Positions 19,979 to 28,166 of a DNA stretch of 64,000 nucleotides are shown in pieces. The DNA comes from Buchnera aphidicola (Chaitophorus viminalis) (GTDB taxonomy: Bacteria; Pseudomonadota; Gammaproteobacteria; Enterobacterales; Enterobacteriaceae): positions 19,452 to 83,451 of the forward strand of contig NZ_JAIWQV010000002.1 in assembly GCF_026122795.1 (NCBI RefSeq). Reading direction: 5' to 3'. Position 1 is the stretch's first letter, and the number at the start of each line of letters is the position of its first letter. The position numbers were made by a program, and so were the translations under genes. The notes beneath the pieces were generated by a model. That model saw only the letters and a list, made by a program, of their open reading frames with translations, ran no database searches and was not told the DNA's origin.

Positions 19979-21025
19979 ATGAAAAAAACAGATGAATTAA
20001 GAACAGTTAAACTAGATCCTCTTATTACTCCTGCTCATTTATCAGAACGTTATCCTGTTACTTCTCAAATTATGGATAATGTTATTAAGACAAGAAAAAA
20101 TATCGAAAATATAATTTCCGGAAAAGATAAACGTTTATTAGTTATTATTGGCCCTTGTTCATTACATGATCCTATAGCTGCTATAGATTATGCAAATAAA
20201 TTAAATGATTTAAGAAAAAAATATTCAAATTCATTAGAAATTATAATGAGAACATATTTTGAAAAACCTCGTACTGTAATTGGTTGGAAAGGATTAATTT
20301 CAGATCCTGATATTGATAATACTTTTAAAGTAAATAAAGGATTACGATTAGCTAGAAAATTATTATTAGAAATCAATAAAATTGGTTTACCTGCTGCAAC
20401 TGAATTTTTAGATATGGTTATTGGGCAATTTATTAATGATTTAATTAGTTGGGGAGCAATTGGTGCACGTACTACTGAAAGTCAAATTCATCGTGAAATG
20501 GCTTCAGCTTTATCTTGTCCAGTGGGTTTTAAAAATGGAACTGATGGAAACATATTAATTGCAATAGATGCTATTAGAGCAACAAAAGTTCCTCATATAT
20601 TTTTAGCACCAGATAAAAATGGTCATATGACTATTAATCATACTACTGGAAATTCTCTTTCACATATTATTATGAGAGGAGGAAAAAATCCAAATTATCA
20701 TCTGGAAGATATTAATTTAGCTGTTTCTTATTTAAAAGAATTTAAATTACCTGAAAAAGTTATGATTGATTTTAGTCATGGAAATTGTTTAAAACAACAT
20801 AAATTACAGTTAAATGTATGTAAATCAGTATGTAAACAATTAAGAAATGGTTCAAAAAATATTTTTGGTGTAATGATAGAAAGTTTTTTAGTAGAAGGAT
20901 CTCAACCTATTAAAAAAATAAATAAAATGAAATATGGTCAATCTATTACTGATTCTTGTTTAAATTGGGAAGATAGCGTTTTTATTATAAAAGAGTTATC
21001 TAGAGCAGTTTTAAAAAATTTATAA
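19979..21025 (+). CDS. aroH: 3-deoxy-D-arabino-heptulosonate 7-phosphate synthase, AroH type
   Basis: This DAHP synthase (348 residues, equal to E. coli AroH) joins phosphoenolpyruvate and erythrose 4-phosphate, the first step to Phe, Tyr and Trp. Conserved blocks are LLVIIGPCSLHDP (about 57), MRTYFEKPRTVIGWKGLI (about 89), GARTTESQIHREMASALSCP (about 162) and IDFSHGNC with the metal-binding His (about 265). Sequence along the whole length and synteny with thrS favour the Trp-sensitive isozyme AroH over AroG or AroF. It appears to be the sole entry enzyme seen here for aromatic supply to the aphid. Confidence 0.93.
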   Translation: MKKTDELRTVKLDPLITPAHLSERYPVTSQIMDNVIKTRKNIENIISGKDKRLLVIIGPCSLHDPIAAIDYANKLNDLRKKYSNSLEIIMRTYFEKPRTVIGWKGLISDPDIDNTFKVNKGLRLARKLLLEINKIGLPAATEFLDMVIGQFINDLISWGAIGARTTESQIHREMASALSCPVGFKNGTDGNILIAIDAIRATKVPHIFLAPDKNGHMTINHTTGNSLSHIIMRGGKNPNYHLEDINLAVSYLKEFKLPEKVMIDFSHGNCLKQHKLQLNVCKSVCKQLRNGSKNIFGVMIESFLVEGSQPIKKINKMKYGQSITDSCLNWEDSVFIIKELSRAVLKNL

Positions 21026-21112
21026 AGATATTTAAAAATGTTATATTTATAGATTTTTTTGTATTTAAATAAAAATATTTATTTTATTGTTTTAGGTATA
21101 AGGGTTTTCAAA

Positions 21113-23020
21113 ATGCCAGTTATAACTTTTCCTGACGGTTTTAAAAAAAAGTATAAAAATTCAATTTCAATTAATAAAATTTTAGAAACTTTTCAAGATA
21201 TTCAAAAAAATAAATATATTGCTGGATTTTTAAATAATAAAATTGTAGATTTTCATACTATTATTACGAAAGATTCAAAATTGTCTTTTATTAAAAAAAA
21301 AAATAATTTATCTCTATCAATTATTAATAATACATTTGTTCATTTATTAGGTTATAGTATAAAAACTTTATGGCCAAAAATTAAATTACATAAATTTTTA
21401 TCAGATGAGAATAAATTTTATTATGATTTTTATAAAAAAAATCCTTTAAAAGAAAAACATATAGCTTTAATTGAAAAAAAAATGCGAGATTTAATAAAAA
21501 AAAAATATTATATTTTAAAAAAAGACTTGCATTATCAAGATTTAAAAAATATTTTAAAAAAATTAAATGAAGATTATAAAATTAAAATTTTAAAATTCAA
21601 TTTTAAAAAAAATAACTATATTAGTTGTTATTTTCATGAAAATCATATTGATTTCATGATAGATATAGAAGCTCCTAAAATAAATTTTTGTAAATATTTT
21701 AAATTAAATAAATTATCTGGTGTATATTTAAATTCAGATAAAAAAAATAAAATGATTCAAAGAATTTCTGGAATATCTTTTTTAAATAAAAAAAACTTTT
21801 ATTCATATTTTAAAAATTTAGAGTTAAAAAAAAATTTTGATCATAGAAAATTAAATCTAACTTTAAATTTATTTCATTTACAAGAAGATGTTCCAGGAAT
21901 GGTGTTTTGGCATAATAATGGATTTTTTATATTTAAAAAATTAAAAAATTTTATTAGAAGAAAATTAAAAAAATATAATTATCAAGAAGTAAGAACACCT
22001 ATATTAATGAATAAATTTATATGGAAAAAAAGTGGTCATTTAGAAAATTATAAAAATTTAATGTTTTCTACTTATTCCGATAATAAAGATTATTGTATTA
22101 AACCAATGAATTGTCCTGGTCATATAAACATTTTTAATTATAAATTAAAATCTTATAGAGATTTACCAATTCGTATGTCAGAATTTGGAAGTTGTCATCG
22201 TCAAGAACCTTCTGGAGCTTTACATGGATTAATGCGTTTAAGAAATTTTACTCAAGATGATGCGCATATTTTTTGTACTAAAGAACAATTACAAGATGAA
22301 ATTAATCTTTGTATAAAAATGATTTATGAAATATATAACATTTTTTCTTTTAAAAAAATTATTGTTAAATTATCTACTCGTCCTGATAATAGAATTGGTG
22401 ATAATTTTGTATGGGATCAGGCTGAATCTATATTAAAAAAAGTTTTAGAGAAAAATAATATATTATTTTCTTATCAAATTGGAGATGGTGCATTTTATGG
22501 TCCTAAAATTGAATTTGATTTACAAGATTCTTTTAATAGAAAATGGCAATGTGGAACAATTCAATTAGATTTTTATTTACCTAAAAGATTAGGATCTTTT
22601 TACATTGATAAAAATAATATAAAAAAAACTCCAGTTTTAATTCATCGAGCAGCGTTAGGTTCATTAGAACGATTTATAGGAATTTTACTTGAAGAATATA
22701 AAGGTTACCTTCCAATTTGGTTATCTCCTATACAAGTTAAAATTATAAATATTTCACAAAAAAATATTAAATATTGCCATACTATATTAAATTTTTTACA
22801 AAAAGAAAATATTAGATCTGAATTAGATTTAAGAAAAAAAAGTTTAGGTTTAAAAATTAGAGAAAGTACATTATTAAAAATTCCTTATATATTAATTTGT
22901 GGAGATAAAGAAGAAAAAAATAATACTATATCTTTTAGAAAAATTCAAGAAAATAAGATTTATAATATGAATTTATCAGATTTTATTCAAGAAATTTATA
23001 ATGAAAATAGCGGTTTTTAA
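21113..23020 (+). CDS. thrS: Threonyl-tRNA synthetase with eroded editing site
   Basis: ThrS charges tRNA-Thr. ATG 21113 (MPVITFPDG) is the family start, with AGGG nine bases upstream; an in-frame TTG at 21059 is rejected. This gives 635 residues (E. coli 642). TGS domain 1-60, editing domain about 62-225, class II catalytic core about 240-530 and anticodon-binding domain to the end. Zinc ligands of the core are present in MNCPGH, SCHRQEPSG and LIHRAALGS. In the editing site the E. coli residues His73, Cys182 and His186 are replaced by Asn73, Met182 and Glu186; only His77 remains. Proofreading of Ser-tRNA-Thr is therefore probably lost. It stands directly upstream of infC as in E. coli. Confidence 0.96.
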   Translation: MPVITFPDGFKKKYKNSISINKILETFQDIQKNKYIAGFLNNKIVDFHTIITKDSKLSFIKKKNNLSLSIINNTFVHLLGYSIKTLWPKIKLHKFLSDENKFYYDFYKKNPLKEKHIALIEKKMRDLIKKKYYILKKDLHYQDLKNILKKLNEDYKIKILKFNFKKNNYISCYFHENHIDFMIDIEAPKINFCKYFKLNKLSGVYLNSDKKNKMIQRISGISFLNKKNFYSYFKNLELKKNFDHRKLNLTLNLFHLQEDVPGMVFWHNNGFFIFKKLKNFIRRKLKKYNYQEVRTPILMNKFIWKKSGHLENYKNLMFSTYSDNKDYCIKPMNCPGHINIFNYKLKSYRDLPIRMSEFGSCHRQEPSGALHGLMRLRNFTQDDAHIFCTKEQLQDEINLCIKMIYEIYNIFSFKKIIVKLSTRPDNRIGDNFVWDQAESILKKVLEKNNILFSYQIGDGAFYGPKIEFDLQDSFNRKWQCGTIQLDFYLPKRLGSFYIDKNNIKKTPVLIHRAALGSLERFIGILLEEYKGYLPIWLSPIQVKIINISQKNIKYCHTILNFLQKENIRSELDLRKKSLGLKIRESTLLKIPYILICGDKEEKNNTISFRKIQENKIYNMNLSDFIQEIYNENSGF

Positions 23021-23045
23021 ATAAAGTACTATGGAGGAATAAAAT

Positions 23046-23582
23046 ATTAAAGGCTGGAAAAGAGTATCAAATATAAGAAAACATAGAATAAATAATGAAA
23101 TTCGTGCTTTAAAAGTACGTTTAACTGGTTTAAAAGGAGAAAAAATAGGTATCGTTAGCATATATGATGCTTTGAAAAAAGCTGAAATAGAAGGGTTAGA
23201 TTTAGTAGAAATTAGTCCAAATGCAGAACCTCCTGTATGTAAAATTATGAATTATGGGAAATTTATTTATACTAAAGCTAAAGCTTTAAAAGAACAAAAA
23301 AGAAAACAAAAAATTATTCAAATTAAAGAAGTAAAATTTCGACCAAGTACAGATGAAGGAGATTATCAAGTTAAATTAAGAAATTTAAAACGTTTTTTAA
23401 AAGATGGTCATAAAGTTAAAATTACTTTGAGATATAGAGGAAGAGAAATGGCTCATCAAAAAATTGGATTAGACGTATTACATAGAATTAAATTAGATTT
23501 AAGTAATATTTCTTCAATAGAATTTTTTCCTTCTAAAATAGAAGGTAGACAAATGGTGATGATTTTATCTCCTAAAAAATAA
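23046..23582 (+). CDS. infC: Translation initiation factor IF-3, AUU start
   Basis: IF3 (178 residues, E. coli 180) binds the 30S subunit and checks the start codon. The frame continues upstream of the first ATG/GTG/TTG codon; the family N-terminus KGWKRVSN followed by HRINNEIRA begins right after ATT 23046. GGAGG lies eight bases upstream of that ATT. E. coli infC also starts with AUU, used by IF3 to repress its own translation, so this control is probably kept. The N domain shows [16 protein letters not shown] and the C domain [16 protein letters not shown] and [11 protein letters not shown]. It begins 25 bases after thrS and is followed by rpmI and rplT. Confidence 0.95.
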   Translation: MKGWKRVSNIRKHRINNEIRALKVRLTGLKGEKIGIVSIYDALKKAEIEGLDLVEISPNAEPPVCKIMNYGKFIYTKAKALKEQKRKQKIIQIKEVKFRPSTDEGDYQVKLRNLKRFLKDGHKVKITLRYRGREMAHQKIGLDVLHRIKLDLSNISSIEFFPSKIEGRQMVMILSPKK

Positions 23583-23638
23583 ATTTATGAGATATTATTA
23601 TTAATATTAATTTATTTTTCAAATTATATAGGATATAC

Positions 23639-23842
23639 ATGAAAAAATTAAAAACTTTAAAAAGTGCAATTAAACGTTTTAAAAAAACTTCTTCTGGTCG
23701 ATTTAAAAGAAAAAAAGCTAATTTAAGACATATTTTAACTAAAAAATCTACTTCAAGAAAAAGAAATTTAAGAAAAAAAACAATTATTTCTAAAGCAAAT
23801 ATTAAAGTAGTAAAATCTTTTTTTCCATATTATTACAAATAA
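23639..23842 (+). CDS. rpmI: 50S ribosomal protein L35
   Basis: The 67-residue, highly basic protein (E. coli 65) matches L35: [19 protein letters not shown] at the start and [16 protein letters not shown] in the middle. It is part of the large subunit. It sits 56 bases after infC and 40 bases before rplT, the conserved infC-rpmI-rplT operon, which in E. coli is repressed by L20 at the rpmI leader. I did not identify the L20 binding pseudoknot. Confidence 0.95.
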   Translation: MKKLKTLKSAIKRFKKTSSGRFKRKKANLRHILTKKSTSRKRNLRKKTIISKANIKVVKSFFPYYYK

Positions 23843-23882
23843 AATATTTAAAAAAATTTTTTAACAAATTAAGGATTCTAAA

Positions 23883-24242
23883 ATGGCTCGAGTTAAAAGA
23901 GGAGTATTCTCTCGTGCTCGTCATAAAAAAATTTTAAAACAAGCAAAAGGATATTATGGTGCACGATCTAGAGTATATAGAGTAGCAAATCAAGCAGTTT
24001 TAAAAGCTGGCCAATATTCTTATAGAGATAGACGTCAAAAAAAAAGAATTTTTAGAAAGTTATGGATTTCTCGTATTAATGCTGCTACTCGAATACATAA
24101 CTTGTCTTATAGTAATTTTATATATGGATTAAAAAAAGCATCTATTAATATCAATCGTAAAATATTATCAGATATAGCAATTTATGATGAACTATCTTTT
24201 AAAAAATTAATAGAAACTGCAAATATACATTTATCTAAATAA
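23883..24242 (+). CDS. rplT: 50S ribosomal protein L20
   Basis: L20 (119 residues, E. coli 118) is an early assembly protein of the 50S subunit that binds 23S rRNA. It begins [19 protein letters not shown] and includes [22 protein letters not shown] and [16 protein letters not shown], all family signatures. AAGGA lies about ten bases upstream of ATG. A terminator-like palindrome follows at 24352-24376, before pheS. Confidence 0.97.
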   Translation: MARVKRGVFSRARHKKILKQAKGYYGARSRVYRVANQAVLKAGQYSYRDRRQKKRIFRKLWISRINAATRIHNLSYSNFIYGLKKASININRKILSDIAIYDELSFKKLIETANIHLSK

Positions 24243-24351
24243 GATATTATTTTATATAATATTTCTTTTAATTAAAGAAAATTATAATTAGTATTTAATT
24301 AAATGTTATATAAAATTTAAAGAATATTTTTTTAAAATGAAATACACTGAT

Positions 24352-24376
24352 AAGCTTCCTTTAAAGGAAGCTTTTT
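24352..24376 (+). terminator. Terminator/attenuator-like palindrome before pheS
   Basis: A perfect 22-base palindrome (24352-24373, arms AAGCTTCCTT and AAGGAAGCTT with a small central turn) runs into five T. In E. coli the pheM leader peptide and its attenuator stand at this place. Here a 13-codon frame (ATG 24337 to TAG 24378) covers the hairpin, but it has only one Phe codon and no ribosome site, so classic Phe attenuation looks lost while the terminator stem stays. Confidence 0.75.
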
Positions 24377-24409
24377 AGTATATTATTAATTTCTATGGAA
24401 TTTTAAATT

Positions 24410-25396
24410 ATGAATGATAATAAAAATTATATTCAAGATATTATATTAAAATTGAATAAATGTAAGAGTAAAAATGATTTAAATATGATACGTTCTCAAT
24501 ATTTAGGTGTTAATGGTATTATTACTCAAAAATTTAAAAAATTAAAAACATTAGATGTAGAAAGTAAAAAAAAATTCAGTATAAAAATTAATAAAATTAA
24601 AAAAAAAATTTTAAAATTATTATTTTTAAAAAAGAATACTTTAAAAGAAACTATGATTAAAAATTTATATAAAAATAATAATATTGATATATCTTTATCA
24701 AGTAAAGAAGTAAATCTTGGTTCAGTACATATTATTACTTATTCTATAAATCGTATCATAAATTTCTTTTCTAAATTAGGTTTTGAAGCATTATATGGTC
24801 CAGAAATAGAAAGTGATTATTACAATTTTGATGCATTAAATATAAAAAAAAATCATCCATCTAGAGATAATCATGACACTTTTTGGTTTAATAAAAATAT
24901 TTTATTAAGAACTCAAACTTCAAGTATGCAAATTCGTACTATGGAAAAAAAAACTCCTCCTGTGAGAATTATTGTTCCTGGAAAAGTATATAGAAATGAT
25001 TCTAGCTTAACTCATAGTCCGATGTTTCATCAAATAGAAGGTTTTATTATAGATAAAAAAATTAATTTTTCTAATTTAAAATGGATTATGAAAAATTTTT
25101 TATTATTTTTTTTTAAAAAAAAATGTAAAATTCGTTTTAGAAATTCATATTTTCCTTTTACTACTCCATCTGCAGAAATAGATATTTTTAATGAAATATC
25201 TAAAAAATGGTTAGAAGTTCTCGGATGTGGTATGATTCATCCTTTAGTTTTAAAAAAAGTGAATATTAATCCTGAGAAATATATTGGATGTGCTTTTGGG
25301 ATAGGAATAGAACGTTTAATTATGTTAAAATATAATATTTTAAATATTCGTTCATTTTTTAAAAATGATTTAAGATTATTAAAACAATTTAAATAA
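24410..25396 (+). CDS. pheS: Phenylalanyl-tRNA synthetase, alpha subunit
   Basis: PheS (328 residues, E. coli 327) is the catalytic class II subunit of the alpha2-beta2 enzyme. An N-terminal coiled coil of tRNA-binding helices (about 1-85) is followed by the core with LLRTQTSSMQIRTM, VYRNDSSLTHSPMFHQIEGF (motif 2, about 200) and the motif 3 region GCAFGIGIERLIMLKY near the end. pheT starts 12 bases downstream. Confidence 0.97.
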   Translation: MNDNKNYIQDIILKLNKCKSKNDLNMIRSQYLGVNGIITQKFKKLKTLDVESKKKFSIKINKIKKKILKLLFLKKNTLKETMIKNLYKNNNIDISLSSKEVNLGSVHIITYSINRIINFFSKLGFEALYGPEIESDYYNFDALNIKKNHPSRDNHDTFWFNKNILLRTQTSSMQIRTMEKKTPPVRIIVPGKVYRNDSSLTHSPMFHQIEGFIIDKKINFSNLKWIMKNFLLFFFKKKCKIRFRNSYFPFTTPSAEIDIFNEISKKWLEVLGCGMIHPLVLKKVNINPEKYIGCAFGIGIERLIMLKYNILNIRSFFKNDLRLLKQFK

Positions 25397-25408
25397 CAGT
25401 GAGAACAA

Positions 25409-27808
25409 ATGAAATTTAGTTTATCATGGTTAAAAAAATTTTTAAATAGAGATTTAAAAAATTCTTTAATTTGTAATCAATTAACAGAAATTGGTTTAGA
25501 AGTAGAAAGTTTACAAAAAAAAAAAAATTTTTTTAAAAATTCTTATATTGGAAAAATTATTTCTATATCTAATAAAAGTGATAAAAATATTTTAAAAATT
25601 AAATTCAATAAAAAGTTTATAATTAATGTTCTTACAAAAAAAAAAAATTTTTATATAGGTATGAAATTAGCTGTTGGATTAAAAAATCAAGATTTAATAG
25701 ATTTTAAAAATTTTGTTAAAATAAATAAAAAAAATAATTTATTAATTTGGAAAATATATACATATTATGATTTTAAAATTTTTGGCAATAAAGATTATAT
25801 CGTAGAGTTTCCTAAAGATCAAGAAATAGGAATTTTAGTTGAAAAATATTTTAATAAATTTCCAGATGATTTATTAACTTTAAATATTACTCCTAATAGA
25901 AATGATTGTTTAGGAATTTTTGGTATAGCAAGAGAATTATCTGTTATTAATAATTTCAAATTAAAAAATAAATTTAAACATTGTAATAATTTGAAGAAAT
26001 TAAAATATAATAATGATTTTAAAATTTCTATATCTAATCATAGTATTTGTTCCAGTTATTTTATAAAAATTATTAAAAATATAGATTTATCTATTCAGAC
26101 TCCGTTTTGGATTAGAGAGAGATTAAGAAAATCTCATATTAATTCTATTAATATTATTTATGATGTTGTTAATTATGTTTCTCTTGAATATGGTCAGTCT
26201 ATTCATATTTTTGATTTAGATCAATTTAACAAAAAAAAAATAAAAATTAGATTATCTAAATCTGATGAAAGTATTTTATTGAAAAAACATTCTTTAGTTA
26301 AAATTTTTAAGAATACATTAGTTTTTGAAAATAATGGAAATATTTTTTCTTTAGGTGGTTATATTAATTCTAAAAATTATTTGATAAATGAAAATACTAA
26401 AAATATTTATATTGGATCAGGAGTATTTAAAAATAGTTTAATTAATTACATTAAAAAAAAATATAATAAATATTATGTTTCTTATGATAATTATTATAGA
26501 CAATGCGAACTTAATTTATGTATTTTTTCTTTAGAACGTATTTCAAAAATATTATCTAAATTTTTTTCTGGTATTCATACTTCTAATATTTGTTTAATAA
26601 ATAACAGAAATATTAAAAAAAATATAGTTTTATCATATAAAAAAGTTAATAAAGTTTTAGGATTTGTTATTAATAAATTTATGGTTTTAAATATATTAAA
26701 AAAATTAGAATATATAATTTTTGAAAAATTATATAAATTAATAGTTATTCCTCCTAACTTTCGTTCAGATATTATATATCCAGAAGATGTTATATCTGAT
26801 TTAATACGCTTTTATGGATATAATAAGTTACCTAGTTTACCTTTAGAATTAAATTCATATATACCAAAAAAAAATTTTGTTTTAAATAAATTGTTTAAAA
26901 TAAAAAAATTTTTATCTCATAAAGGATATTCTGAAGTAATAAATTATAGTTTTACTGATAAAAATTCTCAAAAGTTATTTTTTAAAAATAGAAAACTAAT
27001 AAAAATTATTAATCCAATTTCAAAAGATTTGTCTTATATGAGAACGTCTTTATTTCCTGGTTTATTAAAAAATTTAAATTATAATGTAAATCGTCAACAA
27101 GAAAATTTTCGTTTATTTGAAAGTGGATTATGTTTTATTAAAAATAAAAATAAAACACTTAAAACTAATCAAAATTTATTATTATCAGGAATAATTAGTG
27201 GAAGTAAATTTCAAAAAAATTGGTTTAATAAAGAAATAAAATTTAGTTTCTATGATTTAAAATATGATCTAGAAAAATTTTTATTATATTTTTATAATAT
27301 AAATAATATTTATTTTAAAAAATCTTATATAAATGGATTTGATGCAAATATATGTGCAAAAATTTATTTTCAGAATATTAAATTAGGATGTATTGGATTA
27401 TTAAGTTCTTCTATTAATAAATTTTTTAATATTATAAATAATATTTTTGCTTTTGAACTTTTTATAGAAAAAATTCCTATATTAAAAAAAAATCCTATAC
27501 AAGAATTTTCTTTTTATCCTTATAGTGTAAGAGATATTTCAATTATTATTTCTAATTCTATTAGTGCTTTAGATGTGATTAAAGAATGTTATAAAATTTC
27601 TTTAGAAAATATTTTTAAAATTACAATAATTGATGTATATCAAGGAGATAAAATTCCAAAAAATAAAAAAAGTCTTTCATTAAGAATTTTTTTTAAAAAT
27701 TTAAAAAAAAATTTTACTTCTAACGATATAGAAATATTATTTAGAAAATGTATTCATAAAATTAAAGTTAAATTTCAAGCAGTTTTACGAGATAAAAAAT
27801 TTTTATAA
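25409..27808 (+). CDS. pheT: Phenylalanyl-tRNA synthetase, beta subunit
   Basis: PheT (799 residues, E. coli 795) is the tRNA-binding and editing subunit. The EMAP-like OB domain (about 39-148) is divergent. TPNRNDCLGIFGIARELSV (about 161), WIRERLRKSHINSINIIYDVVNY (about 234) and the C-terminal core (RQQENFRLFESG) with the ferredoxin-like anticodon domain are clear. The editing pocket keeps His266 (E. coli His261, GQSIHIFD), but the conserved segment E. coli has as TDASHRYERG is unrecognisable here (residues about 355-366). Tyr-tRNA-Phe proofreading may be weak or absent. Two A tracts of 12-13 bases are in frame. Confidence 0.95.
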   Translation: MKFSLSWLKKFLNRDLKNSLICNQLTEIGLEVESLQKKKNFFKNSYIGKIISISNKSDKNILKIKFNKKFIINVLTKKKNFYIGMKLAVGLKNQDLIDFKNFVKINKKNNLLIWKIYTYYDFKIFGNKDYIVEFPKDQEIGILVEKYFNKFPDDLLTLNITPNRNDCLGIFGIARELSVINNFKLKNKFKHCNNLKKLKYNNDFKISISNHSICSSYFIKIIKNIDLSIQTPFWIRERLRKSHINSINIIYDVVNYVSLEYGQSIHIFDLDQFNKKKIKIRLSKSDESILLKKHSLVKIFKNTLVFENNGNIFSLGGYINSKNYLINENTKNIYIGSGVFKNSLINYIKKKYNKYYVSYDNYYRQCELNLCIFSLERISKILSKFFSGIHTSNICLINNRNIKKNIVLSYKKVNKVLGFVINKFMVLNILKKLEYIIFEKLYKLIVIPPNFRSDIIYPEDVISDLIRFYGYNKLPSLPLELNSYIPKKNFVLNKLFKIKKFLSHKGYSEVINYSFTDKNSQKLFFKNRKLIKIINPISKDLSYMRTSLFPGLLKNLNYNVNRQQENFRLFESGLCFIKNKNKTLKTNQNLLLSGIISGSKFQKNWFNKEIKFSFYDLKYDLEKFLLYFYNINNIYFKKSYINGFDANICAKIYFQNIKLGCIGLLSSSINKFFNIINNIFAFELFIEKIPILKKNPIQEFSFYPYSVRDISIIISNSISALDVIKECYKISLENIFKITIIDVYQGDKIPKNKKSLSLRIFFKNLKKNFTSNDIEILFRKCIHKIKVKFQAVLRDKKFL

Positions 27809-28166
27809 AATATTTTAATATATTTTTAAAAAATAAATTTATTTTGTATTAATATATATTTAATATTAATTATAATTATTAAACTTAAATTTACAATATA
27901 AGGAATTAAATATGTTAGATTTTTTTATTTCAATTTATTTTAATTAATTTGTGTATAAATATTAATAAATTTTTATATTTTATAGTTTGTTATATTTATT
28001 TTATAAAATAGAAAAATAAACAAAAAAAAATAAAATATTTTTTGTAACAAAAATATTTCATATTTACAACAAAAATATTTTATTTAAATAGATTTTTTGA
28101 CTAAAAATTTTAAAAAAATTATTTTTTTTTTTAAACATTTTTAGTCAATTTAAAACTATAAAAATA
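27809..28166. other. 358-base spacer after pheT, site of lost ihfA
   Basis: In E. coli and Buchnera APS the IHF alpha gene follows pheT. Here only AT-rich DNA remains, with an 11-codon frame (27912-27947) preceded by AAGGA and no similarity to IHF that I can see. The end of the spacer holds a convergent hairpin (28097-28148). Confidence 0.5.
28097..28148. terminator. Hairpin between convergent pheT and glyS
   Basis: Perfect 11 bp arms TTGACTAAAAA (28097-28107) and TTTTTAGTCAA (28138-28148) flank an AT-only 30-base loop. It sits just after the glyS stop, where both strands need a terminator. There is a short T/A tract outside each arm but no long U run, so efficiency is uncertain. Confidence 0.5.

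Noticed and set aside
23172..23582. infC starting at TTG 23172
   Set aside because: The conserved IF3 N-terminal domain continues upstream in frame to ATT 23046.
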